A stretch of DNA of 15,731 nt from assembly GCA_043789035.1 (NCBI GenBank), contig JAYWIG010000080.1:1-15731 (forward strand). Reading direction: 5' to 3'. Each line of letters begins with the position of its first letter. Within the stretch, counting starts at the first letter, position 1. Shown here in pieces: positions 7,692 through 15,386 of this stretch. The translations under genes were made by a program, and so were the position numbers. This DNA comes from JAYWIG01 sp043789035. Its GTDB lineage: Bacteria; Pseudomonadota; Gammaproteobacteria; Burkholderiales; Burkholderiaceae_E. The notes beneath the pieces are model-generated. The model saw only the letters and a list, made by a program, of their open reading frames with translations. It did not search any database and was not told where the DNA came from.

Positions 7692-8528
7692 ATGGAGCAA
7701 AGCGCAATAATGGCTGCAACTAAACATGCCCTAGGAATACCTTCGTTTTATTGGAACCAACTCTCGCTGCATGATTTCGAAAATATGCAACGCAGCGGCG
7801 AAATTAAAGAACTCATCGCAGTGTTGCCCGTTGCAGCCACTGAGCAACATGGCCCGCATCTTCCGGTATCTGTAGATCACGTCATCATTGATGGCATCGT
7901 GGCTCATGCTGTTGCTACCATGCCGGCAGACCTTCCAGTCGCGATTCTGCCGACTATGCCAATTGGAAAGAGTAACGAACACGCAGCCTACCCTGGTACT
8001 CTCACTCTGAGTGTAGGCACACTCATGCGCGTGTGGAGCGAGATCGGTGACAACTTGGCCAGTCAAGGCATTACCAAGTTTGTGCTCTTCAATAGTCATG
8101 GTGGTCAGGTCAGCGTGATGGATATCGTAGTGCGCGATTTACGCGTAAAGCATCAAATGCTGGCGATCGCATCAAGTTGGTTTGCATGGCCTCTACCTGA
8201 AGGTGTGAATGGCGATCATGATATTCACGCGGGCGAACTAGAAACCGCGATGATGCGCTATCTAACACCAGAGCATGTGGTGATGTCACGTGCACAGAAC
8301 TTTCATTCCGCCACGAGAGATTGGAAGGAACAGTACGAGTATTTGGGCCTTTCGCCCGCAGGGAAAATCGGCTGGCAAACACAGGACTTAAATATTGCTG
8401 GTGCTTGTGGAAATGCGGAGATCGCTACTGTTGCTTTAGGAGAAAAGTTAGTGAAACATGCCGCCAATCAGTTCATTGAAATGTTGACCGAAGTCCATCG
8501 CTGCCCCTTGCCTAAGGCAAAGCTATGA
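7692..8528 (+). CDS. Creatininase-family metal-dependent amidohydrolase
   Basis: A 278-residue protein of the creatininase family, whose members hydrolyse cyclic or linear amides such as creatinine and some formamides. Conserved metal-site residues are Glu51 and His53 in ATEQHGPHLP, Asp62 (same E+2/+11 spacing as creatininase E34/H36/D45), His136 in NSHGG, and DIHAGELET (177-185). The SSWFAW segment holds a Trp where creatininase has its active-site Trp. True creatininase has NGHYEN at the fourth motif; here the Glu is replaced by Gly, so creatinine is probably not the substrate. GAAAGGAAAG at 7673-7682 lies 9 bases before the ATG at 7692. The TTG immediately before is an alternative. The stop overlaps the next ATG (ATGA), suggesting coupled synthesis with the second amidohydrolase. 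The cytosolic location is inferred from the lack of a signal peptide. Confidence 0.87.
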   Translation: MEQSAIMAATKHALGIPSFYWNQLSLHDFENMQRSGEIKELIAVLPVAATEQHGPHLPVSVDHVIIDGIVAHAVATMPADLPVAILPTMPIGKSNEHAAYPGTLTLSVGTLMRVWSEIGDNLASQGITKFVLFNSHGGQVSVMDIVVRDLRVKHQMLAIASSWFAWPLPEGVNGDHDIHAGELETAMMRYLTPEHVVMSRAQNFHSATRDWKEQYEYLGLSPAGKIGWQTQDLNIAGACGNAEIATVALGEKLVKHAANQFIEMLTEVHRCPLPKAKL

Positions 8529-9691
8529 GCGTTCAATGGTTTACTGCTGCAAGGTTAGTCGGTTCAGACATACTTTCCGATATTGGCCACAGGGCCGGTC
8601 GGATCGAAGCAATCGAGCCACATTTAAAGACTCGTGAAGGGCAAAATCTCGACGGTGCACTGGTCGTGGGAGCACTTGCACACTGGCACACTCATCTTGA
8701 TAAAACTTTTACCATTGCTCGGGTGCGGCAAACCGAACCGGGCTTGTTGGGCGCCATCAAAGCTTGCGATAATGACATTCAAACTTGGACGAGTGCTGAT
8801 ATATACGCACGCGCCAATGCAGCATTAGAAGAGTCTTGGCAGGCAGGGTGTCGAATCGTTCGCAGCCACGTCAATTGGATGAGCGCCAGTGAACCACTTG
8901 CATGGGCTGTTCTTGCTGAATTAGCTGAGCAATGGCGTGGCCGAATTGAACTACAAAGAGTCGCTTTACTCAAGAGTGAGCTCTTCGATAATGAAGATGT
9001 CAGTCATTCCATCGCACAAGGCATTAAGAATCGCCAAGGCATGATGGGGGCATTCGTACATTCAACCAATTGCACTCCTGCGAGAATTGCGAGCTTAGTA
9101 CAGCGCGCTCAACAATTCGATTTGGCGATGGATATTCATTTAGACGAGGAGATTAACCCAAACGCTGTTGGTCTAACTTATTTGCTCGAAAATCTCAGAA
9201 AGTACAGTACAAAGTTACCAGTAAGTGTGAGCCACGTTTGTGCTTTATCGGTTAAATCTGCTGCTGAGCGAAACGCTTTAATTGACGGAATTGCAAAGAC
9301 ACAAATCGAGGTAATCGCATTGCCATCGACTAACCTTTACTTGCAAGACCAGGCAAACCCCGCAATGCCGCTAACCCCCACTATCAGGGGAATTGCGCCA
9401 GTCCATGAACTGAAACGTGCAGGGGTTACTGTCAAACTAAGCGTGGACAATGTGCAAGATCCTTTCTACCCTTGGGGCAGTTATGACCCGATTGATTTGA
9501 TGCAAATTGCGGCGCCTGCTTTACAACTAGTGAACTGTTTTGACGATTGGGCACAAGCCACTGCCGCCAATAGTGTCGCTATCGGGCAACCTTCGGACAT
9601 GACCATATTTCCAAATCAATCAAGTGCCTCGTGGCCAGCCGGATCTGGAGAACGAAAAATTGTCCGCAATGGTCAACTTATCAACACTTAA
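8525..9691 (+). CDS. Cytosine-deaminase-like amidohydrolase
   Basis: A 388-residue amidohydrolase-superfamily enzyme closest in motif pattern to the CodA/AtzC group, which deaminate or dealkylate N-heterocycles. Visible metal and catalytic residues: HTHLDKT with His55 and His57, DIHLDE with His205 and Glu208 (CodA has HCDE), SHVCAL with His237, and SVDNVQDPFYPWG with Asp308 (CodA reads DDVFDPWYPLG here). The N-terminal beta-sandwich is short and starts right away (VQWFTAARLVGS), and the C-terminus returns to it (ADMTIF-like SDMTIF then RKIVRNGQL). Start ATG 8525 overlaps the creatininase-family stop. Such enzymes release ammonia or an amine from a ring or hydrolyse a cyclic amide. The exact substrate is unknown; CodA itself usually has a longer C-terminus. 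Confidence 0.85.
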   Translation: MSVQWFTAARLVGSDILSDIGHRAGRIEAIEPHLKTREGQNLDGALVVGALAHWHTHLDKTFTIARVRQTEPGLLGAIKACDNDIQTWTSADIYARANAALEESWQAGCRIVRSHVNWMSASEPLAWAVLAELAEQWRGRIELQRVALLKSELFDNEDVSHSIAQGIKNRQGMMGAFVHSTNCTPARIASLVQRAQQFDLAMDIHLDEEINPNAVGLTYLLENLRKYSTKLPVSVSHVCALSVKSAAERNALIDGIAKTQIEVIALPSTNLYLQDQANPAMPLTPTIRGIAPVHELKRAGVTVKLSVDNVQDPFYPWGSYDPIDLMQIAAPALQLVNCFDDWAQATAANSVAIGQPSDMTIFPNQSSASWPAGSGERKIVRNGQLINT

Positions 9692-9699
9692 GAAACAGT

Positions 9700-11070
9700 A
9701 TGCAGACCGCCTCAACGACAACTATCTCAGCGACAAAAAAAAGCCTCGACGCTCTTGGACTCTCCATAGACGTTTCTGAAAGCGAAATTGATCGGCTATC
9801 GAGAGACTATTTTTGGTATAGCCCGATTTTAAATGAGCAGCTGAAAGAGAAGCGGGGTCAACTCATCGTTAGGCCAACCTCGCAAAACGAGGTCATTATG
9901 TTGGCCGCTGTTTGTGCTCAGCAAAAAGTTCCTTTAACAGTGCGCGGAGGGGGCACAGGCAACTACGGGCAATGTGTACCGTTGCGTGGCGGCGTGATCC
10001 TAGACGCCACCGGACTAAACAAGATCAAAGCGATTCATAATGGCTGGGCGACAGTTGAAACAGGCGTGCTTATTTACGATCTTCATCAAGCTGCTCGTCG
10101 CCAAGGCCAACAAATACTCATGTATCCATCGACGGAAAGGATAGCCACTATTGGCGGTTTCATCGCGGGTGGTCATTCGGGTATCGGTTCAATTCGGCAT
10201 GGCATTTTGAAAGACCCTGGAAATGTCACCCGCATTCGGGTGGTTACTCTGGAGGCTTCACCGAAAGTCATCGATTTAGTCGGTGAAGACATTCAAAAAG
10301 TGCATCATGCCTACGGAACGAATGGCATCATCACTGAACTCGACGTGGCACTCACACCGGCGATTGACTGGTTGCATGTGATCAGCACATTTCCGAGCTA
10401 TGCCGATGTTTTGAAATTTGGATTAGCAGTGGGCAATATGTCGGTGAATGAGAATCGAAAAATCGATGTATTTCAGTTGTCGGCAGTTGAGCGTCGTATC
10501 ACTCCCTACTATCAAAGCTTACGCAGTATTTTGGGTGATGACGATGCGATGTTCGCGCAAGTATCCAAAGATAGTTTTGAAGCTTATGCAAAACTCAGCC
10601 AAAAATTCGGTGGACAAACCGCGTTGGTAGATACTGAAGACAATCTTTTCGCGCGAGGCTTACCGAACGCTACTGAATGCGCTTACAACCATACGACTTT
10701 GCAAGCGTTAAAGAGCGATGACGGCGTCACTTATCTTCAAGTAGCTTTTCCATCACCTTTTTCGCCTGAGTTAGTCGAAGAGCTGATGAAAGAGTTCGGC
10801 GATGAAGTTTTAATGCACCACGAGTTTGCGAAAATGGAGGACGTATTAACAGTGTTTGCTCTACCTTTGGTTCGCTACTTCGATGAGGCACAAATCAATA
10901 ATTTAATTGCTAGATTTGAAGCTAGAGGGTGCTATATTTTCAATCCGCATACCTATTGGATCGAGGATGGTGGCATGAAGCAAATTGACACTAATCAGAT
11001 TGACTTTAAGAAGCTAGCTGACCCACTTGGTTTAATGAATCCAGGCAAGACACGAGGCTGGACGGATTAG
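9700..11070 (+). CDS. FAD-dependent oxidoreductase of the VAO/PCMH (FAD_binding_4) family
   Basis: A 456-residue flavoprotein. The N-terminal PCMH-type FAD domain shows RPTSQNEV, VRGGGTGNYGQCVP (81-94, pyrophosphate-binding loop), LDATGLN, then the IGGFIAGGHSGIGSIRHG loop (151-168) and AYGTNGIITE. The C-terminal substrate domain ends in NPHTYWIEDGG and LMNPGKTRGW, resembling the glycolate/D-lactate-dehydrogenase type end. No His or Cys for covalent FAD at the first loop is evident (Asn-Tyr-Gly-Gln-Cys; the Cys at 92 could be considered). It likely oxidises a hydroxy acid, amine or ring intermediate of the imported compound, with an unknown electron acceptor. The frame is open upstream from 9631, but the ATG at 9700, 8 bases after the previous stop, is preferred; its Shine-Dalgarno (AAGAAA) is weak. 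Confidence 0.85.
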   Translation: MQTASTTTISATKKSLDALGLSIDVSESEIDRLSRDYFWYSPILNEQLKEKRGQLIVRPTSQNEVIMLAAVCAQQKVPLTVRGGGTGNYGQCVPLRGGVILDATGLNKIKAIHNGWATVETGVLIYDLHQAARRQGQQILMYPSTERIATIGGFIAGGHSGIGSIRHGILKDPGNVTRIRVVTLEASPKVIDLVGEDIQKVHHAYGTNGIITELDVALTPAIDWLHVISTFPSYADVLKFGLAVGNMSVNENRKIDVFQLSAVERRITPYYQSLRSILGDDDAMFAQVSKDSFEAYAKLSQKFGGQTALVDTEDNLFARGLPNATECAYNHTTLQALKSDDGVTYLQVAFPSPFSPELVEELMKEFGDEVLMHHEFAKMEDVLTVFALPLVRYFDEAQINNLIARFEARGCYIFNPHTYWIEDGGMKQIDTNQIDFKKLADPLGLMNPGKTRGWTD

Positions 11071-11093
11071 TTTTAAATGCGCGCGCACAGTTA

Positions 11094-11690
11094 ATGAATA
11101 TTCTTCTTATTTATTGTCATCCAGATCCGAATAGCTACGGAGCTACTTTGGCAGGTGTCGCACGCAAAGCTTTAGAAGCTAATGGCCACACAGTAAAGTT
11201 CGTCGATCTGTATGCTGAGGGCTTTAACCCAGTTTTTAGTCTAGAAGAAAAAACAAACTATCTACCAAATACCGCCTATAACTTGGGGCTCGTAAAGCCC
11301 TATGTTGATGCGCTTCAGTGGGCGGAAGGCTTTATTGTTTACTATCCCACTTGGTACTATGGCCCGCCAGCAATGTTGAAGGGTTGGCTAGATCGAGTTT
11401 GGCTGCCCGGTGTGAGCTTTGGAGTGCCAAAGCGAAAAGGCGAACGTGCCCAAGGCAAACTGAAGAATATTCGCCTATTTGTAGGCATTACTACCTCGGG
11501 TTCGCCATGGTGGTGGCTTAGACTTATTCGAGACCCGGGCCGAAACATGTTTATGCGTGGTTTTAGACCGCTTTATTCTCTGGGATGCAAAATGCAATGG
11601 CTTCAGCTACATAATATGAACAACACTACTCTCACCGAGAGAGAAAAATTCGTCGTTAAAGTACAGAATGCAATGCAAAAAATTCGATGA
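11094..11690 (+). CDS. NAD(P)H:quinone-reductase-like flavoprotein (Flavodoxin_2 family)
   Basis: A 198-residue cytosolic protein with the flavodoxin-like fold of NQO1/KefF/MdaB. It starts with MNILLIYCHPDPNSYG, the phosphate-binding strand-loop, and carries VYYPTWYYGPPAMLKGWLDRV (82-102), the FMN/FAD isoalloxazine loop typical of the family. TTSGSPWWW follows at 133-141. The expected role is two-electron transfer from NAD(P)H to a quinone or other acceptor via FMN or FAD. The gap to the FAD oxidoreductase gene is 23 bases. Pairing of the two flavoproteins suggests a joint redox function, or protection from quinone-type or peroxide by-products; this is inference. No strong Shine-Dalgarno is visible upstream. 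Confidence 0.88.
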   Translation: MNILLIYCHPDPNSYGATLAGVARKALEANGHTVKFVDLYAEGFNPVFSLEEKTNYLPNTAYNLGLVKPYVDALQWAEGFIVYYPTWYYGPPAMLKGWLDRVWLPGVSFGVPKRKGERAQGKLKNIRLFVGITTSGSPWWWLRLIRDPGRNMFMRGFRPLYSLGCKMQWLQLHNMNNTTLTEREKFVVKVQNAMQKIR

Positions 11691-11714
11691 TTTACAAACA
11701 GTGAGCAAACATCT

Positions 11715-12155
11715 ATGACAGCCCAGCCACTTGCAAAATACGCGGCATGGAAGCGACGCGGAGATTTCATTTTTTTATCTGGCGTTATCGCTGTCAATCC
11801 TTCGCTTGGCCTAATCGTAAAAAGCTACGCTGACATTCCGCAAGAAGCCAGCAAACTTTTGGGGCAAACTGGAGAGTTCTCAGTCGATATTCACGAAGGG
11901 CCAATTAGAGCGCAAAGCTGGTATGTTTTGAACAGCATCAAAACAACTATCGAAGATGCCGGCGGGCAGATGAGCGATGTATTTAAGCTAGTACAGTATT
12001 TCACCGATTTACGTGACTTTCCTGCGTATTCCAGAGTTCGAAAACTCTTCTTCACTGACGCCCCGATTTCTACCGTCGTTGAAGTTTCAGGCATGCTGCC
12101 AAGCAAAGATATTTTGATCGAAGTAGAAGCCACTGCTTACTTGCCACTCAAGTAA
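11715..12155 (+). CDS. RidA/YjgF/UK114-family protein without the archetypal arginine
   Basis: A 146-residue member of the Rid family, trimeric proteins whose archetype hydrolyses reactive enamine/imine intermediates. Family elements: FIFLSGVIAVNP (18-29), AQSWYVLNSIKTTIEDAGGQMSDVFKLVQYFTDLRDFPAYSRVRKLFF core (66-113), and the VVEVSGMLPSKDILIEVEATA end. In RidA the catalytic Arg105 precedes CVEVARLP; the aligned residue here is Ser119 (APISTVVEV), so the substrate-carboxylate anchor is missing. The protein is about 18 residues longer than E. coli RidA, mostly between strands 2 and helix 1. It therefore belongs to a non-archetypal Rid subgroup whose activity is not predictable. In operons of heterocycle catabolism such proteins (for example RutC) handle pathway amino-acrylate or carbamate intermediates. 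The start ATG at 11715 has weak upstream Shine-Dalgarno. Confidence 0.86.
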   Translation: MTAQPLAKYAAWKRRGDFIFLSGVIAVNPSLGLIVKSYADIPQEASKLLGQTGEFSVDIHEGPIRAQSWYVLNSIKTTIEDAGGQMSDVFKLVQYFTDLRDFPAYSRVRKLFFTDAPISTVVEVSGMLPSKDILIEVEATAYLPLK

Positions 12156-12158
12156 GCG

Positions 12159-12173
12159 TTTGGTTTCACCAAA
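12159..12173 (+). other. Small hairpin in the widest gap of the operon
   Basis: TTTGGT-TTC-ACCAAA forms a 6-bp stem with a 3-base loop just after the RidA-family stop codon. There is no following T-run, so it is not a standard terminator. It could modestly affect mRNA stability or be chance. Confidence 0.3.
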
Positions 12174-12195
12174 TAAAAACAAGAGGAAAATTACG

Positions 12196-14394
12196 ATGGT
12201 GAAAAATACAAGAACCCAATACCTGTCCCAGTATCTGCCCCAATACAGCGTAATGATGATTGGCCTGCTAACTGCGGGTTGTTCACAATTGCCGGTTAGT
12301 TTGCAGGATCTGCCTGGCATGGATTTTTTTAAGGCTAGGGTTGTTTTGCCCAACAAAAGCGACATCATATCCCGTAAGTATGATGGAGTAAGCGACGATC
12401 TTTTAACCGCAGGTTTAGGAAAAACGGGTATAGGTGCTGTGCAGCCTCCGGCACCAAAAGATGCCGCGAATCCAACTTCCAAAGAAATTCGGCAGAGGGC
12501 TATTCATGGTAACTATCGTGCATTGATTGACGCCAGCCTTGGCGGTGGTTATAGCCGATTCTATGGCCCCAATGTTGACTTAACAGGCAACGACACTCTT
12601 GGCGAAGGGAAAATTGCCGGAGATGAATATCTGGCACTAGTAAAGGACAAAGCAGGAAAAGTTAATGCTACCGTTATGGTGCAAATTCCAAATTCGTTCA
12701 ATCCTGCATCACCATGCATTGTGACCGCGACATCGTCAGGCTCAAGAGGCATTTACGGCGCGATAGGTACATCCGGTGACTGGGGCTTAAAGCGTGGCTG
12801 CGCAGTAGCCTATACCGACAAAGCAACCGGAACTGGTATCCATGATCTGGCGACCGATCGGGTGTTTTTAGTCGATGGTATGCGAAGTACGGCGGCGTCT
12901 GCTGGAGCTCGAAGCACATTTACGGCAGAGATGGATGCCAATGAGCGCCGCATCTTCCTAGAGAAATCACCTAACCGCGTATCTTTCAAGCAAGCACACT
13001 CGCAACAAAACGTCGAGCGCCTTTGGGGCGAATTTACCTTAGCCGCGATTGAGTTTGCGTTCGACCGAATCAATAGACTTGACGACAACCGCAAAGGTGA
13101 ATACAACCGAAAAAACACCATTGTGATTGCGTCGAGCCTCAGCAATGGTGCTTATGCCGCGTTAATGGCTGCAGAACAAGATAACTCTAATCTCATCGAT
13201 GGAATAGTAGCAACAGAGCCGAACGCGTCGCTGGCTTATAACGGTCAAATTTCAATTCAGCAAGGTGCATCTGAGACGAAAAATCATAGTGCCTCATTAC
13301 TCGACTATACAACCCTTATCAATTTATTTGCCCCGTGCGCAGCATCAGACGCTTCTCTATCTAGCGCTCCATTAAACATTGTCGCGGCACCACTGAGGAA
13401 CGCTCGTTGTGAAAGCCTCGCGGCAAAAGGGCTATTGAAGGGAGCCACATTGGCAGAGCAAGCAACCGAGTCTATTACGGCGCTAAAAGCTGCGGGGTTG
13501 CAGCCAGAGGGTCTATTAGTGCAACCAAGCCAATATGCATTAGGTGTGCCACAGGCGATTGCGGTAACTTATGCAATGGCTTATGGTCGATTCAATGTCA
13601 CCGACAATCTTTGCAGCTTTAGTTTTGCGGCTACTGAACCAGCGACTGCTGGAGCGAACGCAGGTTTACCGACCATACTACCCAATGCAGCTTGGTTATT
13701 TGCAAACAGCAACGGCCTTGCTCCAACCGCAGGCATCAACCTAGTCAGCGAAAGCTCGGTCGGTGGTGCTAGAGACGATAGATTCGCCATCAGCGAGAGC
13801 ACCAAAAAACAAGATCTCAATATCGACGGAGCGATCTGCTTGAGAGAAGTCGCAACCGGTGCTGAGGTTGGTCTAGGCGGCACGCGCGGTGCCGCATTCC
13901 CTGCGGGCAGTGTTCGTGCAAACCAAGCAGCAAGAATTGCTCAAGGCATTCGCGAAACTAACATGACTGCAAATTTACAGGGCAAACCAACGATTATTGT
14001 TAGCCCTCGATCCGATGGTCTACTACCGATTAATCACGCTGGTCGAGCCTATTATGCGAACGCCACAATTGCCTTTCCAAAAACAGCCGGTACTATCCGT
14101 TTATATGAAGTGACCAATGCCCAACACTTAGATGCACTCAACGGCATCGCTGGTTTCGACTCTAAGTTTGTACCAACTTACGCTTACTTTTCGCAAGCCA
14201 TGAATTTGATGTGGGAGCATCTCTCGCAAAAGAAAGCCTTACCACCTTCCCAACTTATTCGCACATTACCCAGAGAGATCAAAGACGGTAAAGTCGAAGC
14301 GCTTAGTTCAACAAACATCCCAGCAATCTCAAGTAAACCCGCTGATAACGCACTAATAAAAGTTAGCGGCAGTCGGTTGATTATTCCGGAATAA
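12196..14394 (+). CDS. 3-hydroxybutyrate-oligomer-hydrolase-like lipoprotein
   Basis: A 732-residue serine hydrolase resembling D-(-)-3-hydroxybutyrate oligomer hydrolase (3HBOH family). The N-terminus is a lipoprotein signal: basic and Tyr/Gln-rich start, hydrophobic 19-27, lipobox LTAGC with Cys29 and Ser at +2, predicting the outer membrane. Conserved blocks include TSSGSRGIYGAIGTSGDWG (179-197), the nucleophile elbow SSLSNGAYA with Ser316 (S-x-S-x-G as in 3HBOH), EPN (341-343), SPRSDGLLPINHAGR (candidate Asp607) and NAQHLDAL (candidate His644), a plausible Ser-Asp-His triad. Known family members cleave short 3HB esters from polyhydroxybutyrate degradation. The ATG at 12196 is preceded by AAGAGGAAAA; an upstream TTG at 12160 is less likely. 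Its presence among amide-degrading enzymes is odd and may point to an ester-containing substrate. The next gene starts 4 bases after the stop. Confidence 0.86.
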   Translation: MVKNTRTQYLSQYLPQYSVMMIGLLTAGCSQLPVSLQDLPGMDFFKARVVLPNKSDIISRKYDGVSDDLLTAGLGKTGIGAVQPPAPKDAANPTSKEIRQRAIHGNYRALIDASLGGGYSRFYGPNVDLTGNDTLGEGKIAGDEYLALVKDKAGKVNATVMVQIPNSFNPASPCIVTATSSGSRGIYGAIGTSGDWGLKRGCAVAYTDKATGTGIHDLATDRVFLVDGMRSTAASAGARSTFTAEMDANERRIFLEKSPNRVSFKQAHSQQNVERLWGEFTLAAIEFAFDRINRLDDNRKGEYNRKNTIVIASSLSNGAYAALMAAEQDNSNLIDGIVATEPNASLAYNGQISIQQGASETKNHSASLLDYTTLINLFAPCAASDASLSSAPLNIVAAPLRNARCESLAAKGLLKGATLAEQATESITALKAAGLQPEGLLVQPSQYALGVPQAIAVTYAMAYGRFNVTDNLCSFSFAATEPATAGANAGLPTILPNAAWLFANSNGLAPTAGINLVSESSVGGARDDRFAISESTKKQDLNIDGAICLREVATGAEVGLGGTRGAAFPAGSVRANQAARIAQGIRETNMTANLQGKPTIIVSPRSDGLLPINHAGRAYYANATIAFPKTAGTIRLYEVTNAQHLDALNGIAGFDSKFVPTYAYFSQAMNLMWEHLSQKKALPPSQLIRTLPREIKDGKVEALSSTNIPAISSKPADNALIKVSGSRLIIPE

Positions 14395-14398
14395 ATAA

Positions 14399-15385
14399 AT
14401 GAAAGTTTTTAACTCAATTCGCAGAACCTTAGCGATCGGTGTTTGCGGGCTCGCCGTTCTTAGCTCGACGGCAAGCGCTCAAGAAGATTATCCAAACAAA
14501 CCGATCAGCATGATTGTGCCCTTCCCACCTGGCGGTGTGGCTGACACTGTTGGCAGGCCAATTGCAGAAGCCATGACTCGCATCTTGAAGCAACCCATCA
14601 TCGTTGAAAACAAGGCCGGTGCCGGCGGCGGTGTCGGCATGGGCCAAGTAGCTAAAGCAAAGGCCGACGGCTACACACTGTTAATGGCGCTATCAAGCAT
14701 CACCATCTTGCCTGAGGCAGACAAAGTGCTAAACCGCTCGCCGCTTTATCAGCTCAACCAGTTCAAAGCGATTGCGCGCATCACCGCAGACCCAACTGTA
14801 CTTGTTGTGCGTGCAGATAGCCCATGGAAAACTTTCGCGGAGTTTATGGCCGATGTGAAAAAAGCTCCAGGCAAATACACCTTTGGTTCATCCGGCAACT
14901 ACGGCACCATGCATGTACCGATGGAAATGCTAAAAAGCTCGACGAACACCTTCATGGTGCATGTCCCATACACCGGCGCGGGGCCTGCTTTGCTGGGAAT
15001 GTTATCGAACCAAGTCGATGCATTGGCTACAGGTCCATCATCGGTGGTGGCCCAAATCAAAGCCGGAAAAGTACGTGCTTTGGCGCACTGGGGTGAAGAC
15101 CGCCTTAGCGCATTGCCCGATGTACCAAGCCTTAAAGAGCTAGGCCACCCTATACAGTTCGCGCAATGGGCGGGGCTATTTGTACCAGCCGCAACGCCCG
15201 ATGCCATCGTAAACAAGTTGCGTGAGGTCGCAAAACAAGCAGCGACAGATGCACGCGTTGTTCAAACTATCAACACCGCAGGAAGCCCCATCCTTTACCT
15301 CGACAAACCAGAGTTCGAAAAATACGTCGAATCGGAAAGCAAATTAATGTCTGGTGTTGTGAAACGAATTGGCAAGGTGGAATAA
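14399..15385 (+). CDS. Second Bug/TctC-family periplasmic solute receptor (orphan)
   Basis: A 328-residue substrate-binding protein with a Sec signal peptide (two Arg at 8-9, hydrophobic core, STASA cleavage near 27). The mature part opens DYPNKPISMIVPFPPGGVADTVGRP, the classical Bug opening with PPGG and Asp, then ENKAGAGGGVGMGQVAKAKADGYTLLM, and mid-domain FGSSGNYGTMHVPMEMLK and VPYTGAGPALLG, all standard for the family. It is clearly divergent from the tctC product at 4753, which has a shorter ANPGGGWD loop. No second tctB or tctA accompanies it, so it may share the TctBA pair or act as an independent receptor or sensor. It starts 4 bases after the lipoprotein stop, so it is probably co-transcribed. 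Confidence 0.93.
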   Translation: MKVFNSIRRTLAIGVCGLAVLSSTASAQEDYPNKPISMIVPFPPGGVADTVGRPIAEAMTRILKQPIIVENKAGAGGGVGMGQVAKAKADGYTLLMALSSITILPEADKVLNRSPLYQLNQFKAIARITADPTVLVVRADSPWKTFAEFMADVKKAPGKYTFGSSGNYGTMHVPMEMLKSSTNTFMVHVPYTGAGPALLGMLSNQVDALATGPSSVVAQIKAGKVRALAHWGEDRLSALPDVPSLKELGHPIQFAQWAGLFVPAATPDAIVNKLREVAKQAATDARVVQTINTAGSPILYLDKPEFEKYVESESKLMSGVVKRIGKVE

Positions 15386-15386
15386 G

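Noticed and set aside
5714..8565. Exact 14-base repeat AGGTTAGTCGGTTC at 5714-5727 and 8552-8565, each about 25 bases into a gene and encoding RLVGS
   Set aside because: One such 14-mer repeat is roughly what chance allows in 15.7 kb, and the surrounding proteins are unrelated; considered coincidence.
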